The position numbers and the translations under genes were made by a program. Below are positions 14,452 to 22,520 of a DNA stretch of 41,187 nucleotides, in pieces. Origin of the DNA: Candidatus Nanohalarchaeota archaeon QJJ-9 (GTDB lineage Archaea; Nanohalarchaeota; Nanosalinia; Nanosalinales; Nanoanaerosalinaceae). The stretch covers positions 1 through 41,187 of the forward strand of contig JALIDQ010000004.1 in NCBI GenBank assembly GCA_022865275.1, read 5' to 3'. Every line of letters begins with the position of its first letter. Position 1 is the stretch's first letter. The notes below the pieces were generated by a model that was not told where the DNA came from, did not search any database, and saw nothing but the letters and a program-made list of their open reading frames with translations.

Positions 14452-15855
14452 ATGGTCGCGATTGTCTGGCTGAGGAGAAGTATGCGGGAATACGACAACA
14501 CCGCAATAGTTCGAGCCTCGAAAAATCACGATAAAATCGTTCCTTTCTACGTGGTGGATGACGAATACTTCGCCAGCCACGACCTGGGCTACCCAAGAGT
14601 GCGGTTCTGGAGGGACTCGCTAGCGGATTTGAAAGAGAAGCTTCAGGAGAAAGGAAAAGACCTGGTAATCCGGAAAGGAAAACCTCTAAAAGAGCTGAAA
14701 AAGGTTGTAGACGAGGTCGATGCGGATGAGGTCTACCACAACAGGGACTACGAGCCCTACGCGAGGGAGAGAGACGAAAAGGTAAGCCAGGAGCTTGATA
14801 TCTCTGTAAAGACGTTTAAAGACGTAGTGCTCCACGAGAAGAGGGAAATCCTCACCAACAAAGGAGAGCCGTACAAAGTCTACAGCTACTACCGAGACAA
14901 ATGGTTCAAGAAGGAGAAGAGAAAGCCTCAAGAGCCTGAAAACTATGAAGTACCGAAACTTGAGTCTGATAACGTTCCTAGTCTAGAAGAGCTAGGCTTT
15001 AAATGGGAAGGAGACTGGCCCTGGAGAGGTGGAAGGAAGTCAGGCAAGAAGAAGCTGGAAAAATTTGTGGAAAACCAGATTTTCAACTACGAGGACAAGC
15101 GTGACTTTCCTGCAGAAAGCTCGACTTCGAAGCTATCGCCTCATCTAAAGTTCGGTACCATCTCTATCCGCGAAGCTTATTGGGCTGCAGAGGAGGCTAG
15201 GAAAAAAACAGGAGACGAGTCCGGGATAGATACTTGGGAGGAAGAGCTTGCATGGAGAGATTTCTACTTCCAAGTCCTATGGAACTGGCCTGAGGAAGCG
15301 GAAAAAGCGTTTCTGGAGAAGTATCGCGGAATAGACTGGCACTGGGACGATAAGCATAAGGAACTTTGGAAGAAGTTCAAGAAGGGAAGGACTGGCTTTC
15401 CGTTCGTTGACGCGGCTATCCGCCAGATGAACGAGACAGGCTGGATGCACAACCGTCCTAGGATGGTTGTAGCGAGCTTTGCGGCGAAGGACTTACACGT
15501 GGACTGGAGAAAACTACATAAGGTTATGAGCGAGAGGCTTGTCGACGCGGAGATCGCTTCTATGCTTGGAGGAATCCAGTGGGCTTATTCGGTAGGGACA
15601 GACGCACAGCCCTACTTCCGCGTGTTCAATCCTTGGACTCAGGGTGAGAAGCATGATCCTGATGGAAAGTATATCCGAGAATGGATACCTGAGCTGGATA
15701 AAGTCCCTGAACAGTACATACATAGACCCTATAAGATGCCAGAGGATGTTCAGGAAGAATCGGGCTGTAGGATAGGAGAAGATTATCCGGAACCGGTAGT
15801 CGCTCACAAAGAAGAGAAGGAAAAAGCAGTGGAGCTTTTCGAGAAAGCTAGCTAG
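14452..15855 (+). CDS. phr: Deoxyribodipyrimidine photolyase/cryptochrome family protein (class I-like)
   Basis: Light-driven repair of UV-induced pyrimidine dimers is the family function. The 467-aa protein has an N-terminal antenna-type Rossmann domain (IVWLRRSMREYDN) and a C-terminal FAD domain with SKLSPHLKFGTIS, GFPFVDAAIRQMNETGWMHNR and GTDAQPYFRVFNPWTQGEK. Oddly, the flavin segment usually NNGGWQWA reads MLGGIQWA (371-378). By alignment from memory with E. coli PhrB, the Asn near flavin N5 (N378) becomes Met and the flavin-proximal Trp of the electron-transfer triad (W382) becomes Ile375. W352 of DWRK is kept. The family call is firm; repair activity is less certain. Confidence 0.92.
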   Translation: MVAIVWLRRSMREYDNTAIVRASKNHDKIVPFYVVDDEYFASHDLGYPRVRFWRDSLADLKEKLQEKGKDLVIRKGKPLKELKKVVDEVDADEVYHNRDYEPYARERDEKVSQELDISVKTFKDVVLHEKREILTNKGEPYKVYSYYRDKWFKKEKRKPQEPENYEVPKLESDNVPSLEELGFKWEGDWPWRGGRKSGKKKLEKFVENQIFNYEDKRDFPAESSTSKLSPHLKFGTISIREAYWAAEEARKKTGDESGIDTWEEELAWRDFYFQVLWNWPEEAEKAFLEKYRGIDWHWDDKHKELWKKFKKGRTGFPFVDAAIRQMNETGWMHNRPRMVVASFAAKDLHVDWRKLHKVMSERLVDAEIASMLGGIQWAYSVGTDAQPYFRVFNPWTQGEKHDPDGKYIREWIPELDKVPEQYIHRPYKMPEDVQEESGCRIGEDYPEPVVAHKEEKEKAVELFEKAS

Positions 15856-16487
15856 CCCCAGTAGTCCGCTTCCACGTCAATTTTTTCGACTTCAAGCAGT
15901 TCATGATTGTCCAGGGTTTCTACAGCTTTGATCCCTGTCTTTGATTTTGGTGTTACAACCATCTTATCCTTTTCTCCTTGGTCGGTTACTGTGGCGGCGA
16001 TATGTGGTATCTGTACTGGTACTTCTGCATCAGGATTGTCTCTGCTGTAAGTTTCTCTTATAAGATGGTTTTTCTCCTTTATAGGCTCCTCCACACTACA
16101 GACTTCTCCATAGCCCTGTACTTCTCCGTTTTCCTGAAGCATGCTTTCTAGCTCGTTTTCCAGTTCTTCCATTATTTTGTAGGATTCAGGATTGAAGTTC
16201 AGCTCTTCCCTAGTTACTCCGTGTCCGTTTGCAGGGATTGCGCGTCCTAATCTAAAGACGTTGAAGTCTCCTGATTTTACTGGATATGCTTGCACTCTGT
16301 TGGTTGCATCAAGTGTTTTAAGGTCTTTTCTCAGCTTCTCCCAGTCTTCTTTATAGTCAAAGTCGCTATGTCTTTCCCCAACCTTTGTAAGGAGTTCTGG
16401 AGTTGTCAGAGTTTTATGTGAATCAGTTTCTTCGAGGACTTTCATCGCCTCATTGCCGTATTTCGATATATCGTCGTGTTTTTGCAT
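15852..16487 (-). CDS. Hypothetical protein, 211 aa
   Basis: Unrecognised soluble protein. Its last codon overlaps the photolyase stop on the opposite strand by 4 bp. The N-terminal 90 residues look like a helical, possibly winged-helix region (LLTKVGERHSDFDYKEDWEKLRKDLKTLDATNRVQAYPV). The C-terminal part has beta-type stretches (VPVQIPHIAATVTDQGEKDKMVVTP). A DNA-binding role is possible but unproven. The ATG at 16487 has an AT-rich TATA-like box (tttttatac) about 40 nt upstream. Confidence 0.6.
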   Translation of the reverse strand: MQKHDDISKYGNEAMKVLEETDSHKTLTTPELLTKVGERHSDFDYKEDWEKLRKDLKTLDATNRVQAYPVKSGDFNVFRLGRAIPANGHGVTREELNFNPESYKIMEELENELESMLQENGEVQGYGEVCSVEEPIKEKNHLIRETYSRDNPDAEVPVQIPHIAATVTDQGEKDKMVVTPKSKTGIKAVETLDNHELLEVEKIDVEADYWG

Positions 16488-16647
16488 GTTACCGACCGAT
16501 GTTACGGATTAGTAGATAAAGTATAAAAAAGAACCGATTTGCACGGGCGGTAGATTCCTAGTATTTAGAACGTTTTCTATATGTATTCTAGACTTATTGG
16601 AAAATCAACGTAAGGTTTTTTTATCGCTAGAGATACCATTCTTATAC

Positions 16648-17679
16648 ATGGTCCCCAGTTTACCCGCCCAGAACTTTTTGGAGCTAACTTCTGCAAACCC
16701 ATGGAGAAGTTTTGTATTACTGGCGGTTATATCTATAGTAGGCGCTAAGATAGTAGAGTTCGTCGTTGTAAAAATCTTAAAGGTTGTTTTCGATAGAACG
16801 GATAATCCCAAAGTTAAAGCGATTTTTAAAAACCTCTCCGTTCCTCTTTACGCCACTTTAGCTCTATCAGGGCTCTACAAAGCGGTGATGTATCTTCCCA
16901 ACGCTGTGAGCTATGTGTTCTATATTAAAAGTGTATTTTTAACAGCTATGATCGCTGTATGGGCTAAATACCTTTCTCGGATGGGTAAAGGAGCTATCTC
17001 GGGGGAAGATGACTATAAGTTCTCTCCGGTTATAGCCAATCTATGGACTCTTTTGGTAGTTATAGGAGCGGTTTTTAGCCTTTTATCAGTCTGGAACGTG
17101 GATATAACTCCTTTACTTGCCTCCGCTGGAATAGCAGGACTGGCTATTGGATTTGCCGCGCAGGAAACTATAGCCAACTTCTTCGGAGGCCTTTCGCTGT
17201 ATTTTGATCATACCTATAACGTGGGCGACTATATACGGCTTGAATCGGGAGAAGAAGGGACTGTAGAGGACCTAGGAGTCCGTAGCACTACTCTGAGGAC
17301 AAGGAATAATGAGATTATTACCGTGCCTAATTCCTTGCTCAATTCTTCAAAAGTTACAAACCACTCTTCACCTGATCCTAAAAGGCGTATAGAAGTGCCT
17401 ATCGGAGTGGAATACGGTGCGGATATAGAAGAGGTAGAGGAAGCGCTTGATAAGGTAGTCAGCGAGGAGGAAGAGGTTCTTGGGGAACCTGGACCAAAAA
17501 TATTCTTTGATAACTTCGGAGACTCTGCTCTTAACTTCAGAGTCCTCTGCTGGGTGGATGAGCCTATGAAGGATGTTAAGGTAAGGGATAGGCTTAATCG
17601 AGAAATCTACAGAGAACTCAACAGTCGAGGTATAGGGATACCGTTCCCGCAGAGAGATATCCATATGCAAGAAGATTAA
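16648..17679 (+). CDS. mscS: Small-conductance mechanosensitive channel (MscS family)
   Basis: Releases solutes when membrane tension rises, protecting against osmotic downshock, which is relevant for a halophile. The preferred start is ATG 16648 (MVPSLPAQNFLELTSANP) with a T-rich TATA-like element (ggttttttat) about 30 nt upstream; the track's start at 16597 is a TTG. There are about four to five membrane helices. The pore-lining TM3 region is SAGIAGLAIGFAAQETIANFFGGLSLYFDHTYNVGDYI, the classic MscS signature. A beta domain (GTVEDLGVRSTTLRTRNNEIITVPNSLL) and a C-terminal alpha/beta domain complete it. Confidence 0.93.
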   Translation: MVPSLPAQNFLELTSANPWRSFVLLAVISIVGAKIVEFVVVKILKVVFDRTDNPKVKAIFKNLSVPLYATLALSGLYKAVMYLPNAVSYVFYIKSVFLTAMIAVWAKYLSRMGKGAISGEDDYKFSPVIANLWTLLVVIGAVFSLLSVWNVDITPLLASAGIAGLAIGFAAQETIANFFGGLSLYFDHTYNVGDYIRLESGEEGTVEDLGVRSTTLRTRNNEIITVPNSLLNSSKVTNHSSPDPKRRIEVPIGVEYGADIEEVEEALDKVVSEEEEVLGEPGPKIFFDNFGDSALNFRVLCWVDEPMKDVKVRDRLNREIYRELNSRGIGIPFPQRDIHMQED

Positions 17680-17685
17680 ATGGAG

Positions 17686-18660
17686 TCAGTCCTTGAAAGC
17701 CCCCGCGATTATCAGAGGCAGTACAAGAGTGGCTTCCGCCTCCACTTCTGCATAATTCTTCGACTTCTCCTTTATCTTACCCCAGGAAACCGCTTCTTCG
17801 GGCGGGGCACCGGATAGACTTCCGTCCCCTTCCATCCCTGTAGAGATGTATACCGCGTAGTCAGCTCCGCCTCGGAAAAGGTTGGTCATAATCGCCTGGT
17901 GTTTAGGTACTCCTCCTCCAACTACGATAAGACCGGTCTTTTCCGCATCCAAACCTTCTTGGATGAGCCTGTCGTAGTCTTCCAGTATCTCTATCCCTAC
18001 GTCCTTGTCTTCCTCTTTTCTATAGTAGTAAAGGAAGTTTCCGACCTCTGCGTCTATCAAAGCGGGACAGAATATGGGTATATCGTTCTTTGAAGCGTGT
18101 TTGAGGAACGAGTCCTCGTCTTCAAGCATCTCCCCAACTTCTTCGGAGAACTCTGTAGGGGTACGAATTTTCTCTTCTTCGAAAAATTCTGGGAAGAAAT
18201 CTTCTCTCAAAAAGTCTTCAAGCCATATGTACCGATCTGAAGGGACGAAGATATTTCCTAACCGGTTTACACCTCTTTCACGCATCTCAGCCTCGTCTAC
18301 CTCCCATTCACCTTTTTTGAACGGTTTTTTTGTCTTTATTATGTCTTCTGTTACCGAGCCTGAGGTGGTTATCATCACGTCGACTAGTTCTTCCCTTGCA
18401 AGGAAGGCTACAGCCTCTCGAAGCCCGGAAGAGATTATGTTAGAGGTAAAGGTGAGGTATATTTTCGCCTCTTCTTTCTGCATCTCTTTTATGAGTTCTA
18501 TAGCCTCGTACAGCTCTGAGGCCTGGAATCCTGTTGTTTTGTACTTTTCAAGCATCTTATTGAAGTCTAACTCTCCGCGGAAACTATATCCTTCGATATC
18601 TTCTCTTTTATTTACTTGCTCTGATTGCTTGTAGATGTCCTCTGGTGGGTCTTCTGTCAT
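17686..18660 (-). CDS. dys: Deoxyhypusine synthase
   Basis: NAD- and spermidine-dependent enzyme that transfers an aminobutyl group to the eIF5A lysine, the first step of hypusine formation. The 324-aa protein contains the expected MITTSGSVTEDIIKT, the active-site region VVGGGVPKHQA, STGMEGDGSLSGAPPEEA, and the catalytic lysine K295 in VSWGKI. Its substrate protein eIF5A is encoded in the same window at 7297-7680. The C-terminus faces the convergent mscS gene with a 6-bp gap. Confidence 0.95.
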   Translation of the reverse strand: MTEDPPEDIYKQSEQVNKREDIEGYSFRGELDFNKMLEKYKTTGFQASELYEAIELIKEMQKEEAKIYLTFTSNIISSGLREAVAFLAREELVDVMITTSGSVTEDIIKTKKPFKKGEWEVDEAEMRERGVNRLGNIFVPSDRYIWLEDFLREDFFPEFFEEEKIRTPTEFSEEVGEMLEDEDSFLKHASKNDIPIFCPALIDAEVGNFLYYYRKEEDKDVGIEILEDYDRLIQEGLDAEKTGLIVVGGGVPKHQAIMTNLFRGGADYAVYISTGMEGDGSLSGAPPEEAVSWGKIKEKSKNYAEVEAEATLVLPLIIAGAFKD

Positions 18661-18742
18661 CGTTTGGGTTTTCTCCCGAAGATTTTTTAGGATGGGCTAT
18701 CTGGCCTAAACTTTTTTATGTGTCATAAGGTAGTAACAATAT

Positions 18743-19570
18743 ATGCTCTCTGGTAAAGTTGATGAGGTATGTAATGGGGCTATAGATTTTGATTACGATG
18801 GTATAAATGTAGGAAAGCTATGGAATCTTTTAGAGCGGGAGAACTTTGATAAGCTTAAAGAAAGCGTGGGAAAAGAATTTAAGACTGTATATGGTTATGA
18901 GGCCTACTATAAGGACAATAAAAATGTTTTATTTGATCCACACACCGGTCTAGGAGAGCTTGTATACTCTAAAGAGAGCTGTAAAGAATGGAAGGATAAA
19001 TACTGTAATACTGGTGAGTGTTTAGGAGAGGGATGTGAAAACTTCCGTCAGTCCATAGAGTTCTTAGCGATTGGTTATAGTAACGGGAGGGGAAAAGGCG
19101 GTGTTCTAGTCAAGGATGAGTTCGATAACACTGCTTCACATATCCCTGGCGAGGTTGATGAGATTGATGGAGCTGTGGGAGAGGAGTTTGTGGATGCTAT
19201 ATATCAGGCTGTTACCGATGCTCCCGGCTGGCGAGGTGTAGCAAAGAATCTTTCTGGCTCTCAGGAAAATACGAGTTCTCTGGAGAAGAGCTACGATGTT
19301 GAGCTAGCTCCTGAAGTCAGGCATAAACTCGAGAAGTTAGATAAGAGCGTACGCGAGAGCATACAGAGTTCGCTGGATGTTATAGGAAAAAGACCGGATG
19401 CAAAAAGAAATCTCTCCGGTGGATTGAGAAAGAAACTGGTCGATAGGTCCTACGAAGCTGTCTTCAGGATAAATGAGGATAGGGAACTGGTCAAGATCGT
19501 CGACCTCGGCAAGCACAACGAGTTCGCAAGAAACGGCAAATACATGGTAAAGAGGGCGGAGAAATTTTAG
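18743..19570 (+). CDS. RelE/ParE-like toxin domain fused to an unknown cysteine-containing domain
   Basis: A 275-aa protein. Residues about 184-265 (YDVELAPEVRHKLEKLDKSVRESIQSSL...GGLRKKLVDRSYEAVFRINEDRELVKIVDLGKHNEFA) match the RelE/ParE fold of ribosome-dependent mRNA interferases or gyrase toxins. The N-terminal 180 residues are unlike any toxin I know. They contain Cys80, Cys88, Cys93 and Cys98 in a short stretch that could bind a metal, plus a glycine-rich GYSNGRGKGGVLVKDEFD. No antitoxin-like gene is adjacent on the same strand. A TATA-like box (cttttttatg) lies about 30 nt before the ATG. Whether it is a toxin, a self-inhibited toxin or a repurposed RNA-binding protein is open. Confidence 0.65.
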   Translation: MLSGKVDEVCNGAIDFDYDGINVGKLWNLLERENFDKLKESVGKEFKTVYGYEAYYKDNKNVLFDPHTGLGELVYSKESCKEWKDKYCNTGECLGEGCENFRQSIEFLAIGYSNGRGKGGVLVKDEFDNTASHIPGEVDEIDGAVGEEFVDAIYQAVTDAPGWRGVAKNLSGSQENTSSLEKSYDVELAPEVRHKLEKLDKSVRESIQSSLDVIGKRPDAKRNLSGGLRKKLVDRSYEAVFRINEDRELVKIVDLGKHNEFARNGKYMVKRAEKF

Positions 19571-20203
19571 TCAGGCTCTAGCTTTCGTTCTATAGCTTTT
19601 TAGGCTGCTCTGAACTTTTTTCCTGCTTTTCATGGCTTTGAACCTTTTAGCTACTGGTTTGTATGTCTGTTTATATATTTGATCACCTTTTCTCCCTACT
19701 TCAGCTATCGAACGCGCTAGATCAGCTAATCTTTTATATGGCTTTCTCTTGTCGATAATAACCACTGGATAATCTTCTTTAACGCGTGATAGTTCCTCTG
19801 CCGCTCTTTCTAGGGCTGAATATTCGTGGTTGTTTATCCCTTTTCCAAGGTTGGTTATTCCATAACCCACTACCTGAGTATAATCTTTCTCCCATAAATC
19901 TTTCCAGTCCTTTCCTGCAGGAGTTCCGCTAGGAGTAATCCTTTCGATCTCAAGCTTTTCCTTTACCTTCTCCACATCCAGGTAGATACTGCACAGGTTG
20001 ATTGTACTCTCCAGGTCAAAGCTCCAGTAACCTTCCCTTGGGTCGGTGAAACTAAGGAGGAGTACAGAGCCTCTACTCCCAGAATTAGCAATCGAACGGG
20101 CTAGAAAAATATGGCGTAACTTTCTGCTACGGGACTGCAGGTAAGCTATACCAGCCTCCTTTACAGAGTTTTCAACCGTTACCTGACTGGTTTTGAGGCT
20201 CAT
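19571..20203 (-). CDS. Hypothetical protein with a basic tail, 210 aa
   Basis: Not recognised with confidence. Two beta-strand-like segments, SRGSVLLLSFTDP (about 43-55) and YPVVIIDKRKP (about 144-154), and the spacing between them recall the core of RecA/Rad55-type ATPases. However, no Walker A motif is present. The last 40 residues are strongly basic (KRFKAMKSRKKVQSSLKSYRTKARA), suggesting nucleic acid binding. It lies 64 bp downstream of the psmA/sdo1 cluster on the same strand and abuts the convergent RelE-like gene. Confidence 0.5.
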   Translation of the reverse strand: MSLKTSQVTVENSVKEAGIAYLQSRSRKLRHIFLARSIANSGSRGSVLLLSFTDPREGYWSFDLESTINLCSIYLDVEKVKEKLEIERITPSGTPAGKDWKDLWEKDYTQVVGYGITNLGKGINNHEYSALERAAEELSRVKEDYPVVIIDKRKPYKRLADLARSIAEVGRKGDQIYKQTYKPVAKRFKAMKSRKKVQSSLKSYRTKARA

Positions 20204-20267
20204 ACACGCAAGTAAGGGCTGGTTGAATAAAAAGAGCTGGGCGTACTTTCCCCGATTTCCGGTAGAG

Positions 20268-20540
20268 CTATTCAGGCTCCACGTAGCTGTAAAGGTGGGT
20301 AGAAAAAGCTTCTTCTATCTCTTTCTCAACGTTTGGTTGGTTAGGAAGTCTATCCGTATCTTCAAGAAAGGGAACTATCTGCTCCTCCAAGACCTCCGAT
20401 ACCGCGTTTTCGACTTTCTGACCGTCGAGCCTTCCTTCAACTAGCTCTCCAAGATGTTTTATGTCGTAGTTAGAAAGCTGTAACTCAACCTCTCCAAACC
20501 GCAGACTTCTTTCTTCCAGCTCTACTTCAACTTCTTCCAT
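20268..20540 (-). CDS. Small acidic hypothetical protein, 90 aa
   Basis: Begins 2 bp after the sdo1 stop, so it is almost certainly translated from the same mRNA. Predicted to have an N-terminal beta hairpin (VEVELEERSLRFGEVELQLSNYD) and then helices (VENAVSEVLEEQIVPFLED). No Cys and no membrane segment. In many archaea the gene after sdo1 encodes exosome subunit Rrp4, and this protein is too short and different to be that. Its position suggests a role near ribosome or RNA metabolism, by inference only. Confidence 0.6.
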   Translation of the reverse strand: MEEVEVELEERSLRFGEVELQLSNYDIKHLGELVEGRLDGQKVENAVSEVLEEQIVPFLEDTDRLPNQPNVEKEIEEAFSTHLYSYVEPE

Positions 20541-20542
20541 CT

Positions 20543-21226
20543 CTATATATCCTTTATGTCAAGGTCTCCGTGGCATACTGAGTTCAATTCCGTCTCCAGC
20601 TTGTCAATCATCCCTGCAGGTATAGTTACTTTAGCCATGAAAGCCTCGTCACCCCATTCCTCATCTTTTACTGTGGCTATATTCTTCATCTTGCTGTAAC
20701 ATTTTCCAGCGTACTTATTAGGTATTTTTACAGCTATTTCTTTCTTTTCCATTGTAATAGGGAGCTTGGACTTTATTGCGTCTACTGTATCCTGCATTTG
20801 ACTATCTATAGGCTTCATAGGGTCTATATGAACCCCTGATTCTTCCATAGCGTTCTCTATTCGTTCTGGAGGGTGTGGGGAGTTGGTTTGAGGGTTCATT
20901 GCCTTCTTTGAAATTTTGGAGACTACTTGTTTCTTCTTCTCTTTCCTAAGCTGGTTTTTCTGTTCGGTTGTGAGAGCCATCCGTCCATCCTTAAAGAGCT
21001 TTTTTGCAGCTTCAACAATCCGCTTAGTTCCAAACTCATCTTCTATTTCATTCGCAGAGGCTTTTTCCGCTGCTCTGGCGTCGTTGAAAACCTCTCTTAC
21101 GAATAGAACTTTTTCAAAATTATCCATTTTTCCCTGTCTGTAGTCCAATGCCTCATCGGGCTTTACTAGAATTTCAAAGTCTGGATCGCCTTTGTATTCA
21201 ACCCGTATAGCTTGGTCAGAGTCCAT
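20543..21226 (-). CDS. sdo1: Ribosome maturation protein SBDS/Sdo1
   Basis: Acts in late large-subunit maturation, releasing the anti-association factor aIF6 together with an EF-2-like GTPase in the better-studied systems. The 227-aa protein shows the three SBDS domains. The N-terminal FYSH domain contains VRVEYKGDPDFEILVKPDEALDYRQGK-like features. The central helical domain includes TTEQKNQLRKEKKKQVVSKISKKAMNPQTNSPHPPERIENAMEE. The C-terminal ferredoxin-like domain follows. It is downstream of psmA, as in the archaeal exosome/proteasome superoperon, but has its own TATA-like box (aaaataaaaag) about 30 nt upstream. Confidence 0.93.
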   Translation of the reverse strand: MDSDQAIRVEYKGDPDFEILVKPDEALDYRQGKMDNFEKVLFVREVFNDARAAEKASANEIEDEFGTKRIVEAAKKLFKDGRMALTTEQKNQLRKEKKKQVVSKISKKAMNPQTNSPHPPERIENAMEESGVHIDPMKPIDSQMQDTVDAIKSKLPITMEKKEIAVKIPNKYAGKCYSKMKNIATVKDEEWGDEAFMAKVTIPAGMIDKLETELNSVCHGDLDIKDI

Positions 21227-21320
21227 GTCCAGAAACTGTTCAGAGAGCTTTTTATTTTTTTGCAGAGACTATGGTCAAAGAAATAGAACTAGAGATAAGA
21301 AAAAAAGAGTAGGAGAAAAA

Positions 21321-22031
21321 CTATATCTCCAGCCCTCTATCCTCAAGATCCTCCGGCATAACCCTGTGGAACTTCTCTTCCGAGTTAATAAGGGTTAGCT
21401 CGATGTTCTCGAGGTCTATATCGTCTTCTACTTTTCCTAGGATTTTTACTGCAAGCTCGACCGCCTCGTCTTCCGCCATCTCCTCATCGTACTCATCCTG
21501 CAGAATCTCTGTGGCTTCTTCCCCACCTCTTCCGATAGATACTGCGTGCCATTCCTTCAGTATCCCTGATGGATCTGTCTGATACAGCTCAGGCTGATTG
21601 TCTCTGACTCCTCCTACGAGCATAGCGAGTCCGAACGGTCGGACACCACCGTACTGCGTAAACATCTGCTCTCTGTCCGCTAGGAATTTCGCTAAGACAT
21701 TGGTAGGAATCGGTTCTCCATATGTTACCTGATTCTGCTGGGCTCTTTCCCTTGCTTCATCGACTAGTACACGGCCGTCCGCGACTAAACCAGCTGTAGC
21801 TACTCCCGCATGGGTATCAACCTTAAATACCTTTTCAGGATTACGTGATCGGAGCTGAGGCACCTGTCTTACCGCTGAAAGCAATACTCCTCCGTCATAA
21901 ACTATTCCTAAAGAGGTTGATCCCTTAGTTACAGCTTCTCTAGCGTATTCGACCTGGAAAAGCCGTCCATCTGGGCTGAATATTGTTTTCGCCCTGTCGT
22001 ACTGCATATTCTGGTTTCCTCCTAATTGCAT
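21321..22031 (-). CDS. psmA: Proteasome subunit alpha
   Basis: Forms the outer heptameric rings of the 20S proteasome and gates substrate entry. The 236-aa protein has the alpha-type signature YDRAKTIFSPDGRLFQVEYAREAV at residues about 10-33. The GSTSLGIVYDGGVLLSAVRQ segment follows, where the catalytic Thr of beta subunits is absent as expected. A GGTGA ribosome-binding site lies about 8 nt before the ATG at 22031. It precedes sdo1 in conserved order. The beta subunit gene is not in this window. Confidence 0.95.
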   Translation of the reverse strand: MQLGGNQNMQYDRAKTIFSPDGRLFQVEYAREAVTKGSTSLGIVYDGGVLLSAVRQVPQLRSRNPEKVFKVDTHAGVATAGLVADGRVLVDEARERAQQNQVTYGEPIPTNVLAKFLADREQMFTQYGGVRPFGLAMLVGGVRDNQPELYQTDPSGILKEWHAVSIGRGGEEATEILQDEYDEEMAEDEAVELAVKILGKVEDDIDLENIELTLINSEEKFHRVMPEDLEDRGLEI

Positions 22032-22124
22032 TAGTATTCACCTGGTAGAACAACTAAGTTTTTACAGCACAATTTTATAAATCAAAAGGTCGGGAGGATG
22101 AAAGAAAAAAGAAGGGAAGAGGGT

Positions 22125-22490
22125 TTATAGCCTCTCCTTCAGACCTTTCAGTGCTTTCTTGTGCCTGGATTCGTCTTCTGCAGTGGTTATCAGGTGCGAC
22201 TTAGCTGGCTCGTCTGCTTTGTCTGCTATGTTTATCCTGTCCTTGTTTGCGTTGTCTTCTCCACCGATCATCTTTTCCAGGTTTTCTTTTGTAGAGCCGA
22301 TTTTCCCTGCTAGTTCTGCTGCTATTCCTGCATGCTCTGCTTCCTGGATGGCTGTCTCTCTGAACTGTCTTGCTATCCCTGGGTATCCTTCCCGTTCGGC
22401 TTGGCGGGCCATCGCCATGTACAAGCCTGCTTCCTCGGTTTCGTCTTCGAACCATTCTTCAAGATATTCGTCTAGTTCCATGATTTTCAC
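22125..22490 (-). CDS. Rubrerythrin/ferritin-like diiron protein
   Basis: A short 121-aa four-helix-bundle type protein. Metal ligands are visible as E in ETEEAGLYMAMARQAE, E and H in AIQEAEHAG, and E and H in AEDESRHKK. No rubredoxin domain follows, so it is a minimal ferritin-like form. Such proteins reduce peroxide or store iron. The gene lies 30 bp downstream of the peroxiredoxin on the same strand, supporting a peroxide-defence role. ATG 22490 or 22481 (MELDEYLEEWF) may be the start. Confidence 0.8.
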   Translation of the reverse strand: MKIMELDEYLEEWFEDETEEAGLYMAMARQAEREGYPGIARQFRETAIQEAEHAGIAAELAGKIGSTKENLEKMIGGEDNANKDRINIADKADEPAKSHLITTAEDESRHKKALKGLKERL

Positions 22491-22520
22491 CTTGTTGTAT
22501 TTGTTTCCAAGTTTGAAAAG

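Noticed and set aside
21275-21312. Tiny plus-strand ORF between sdo1 and psmA (MVKEIELEIRKKE)
   Set aside because: Only 13 codons, lies in the promoter/terminator gap, with no conservation evidence.
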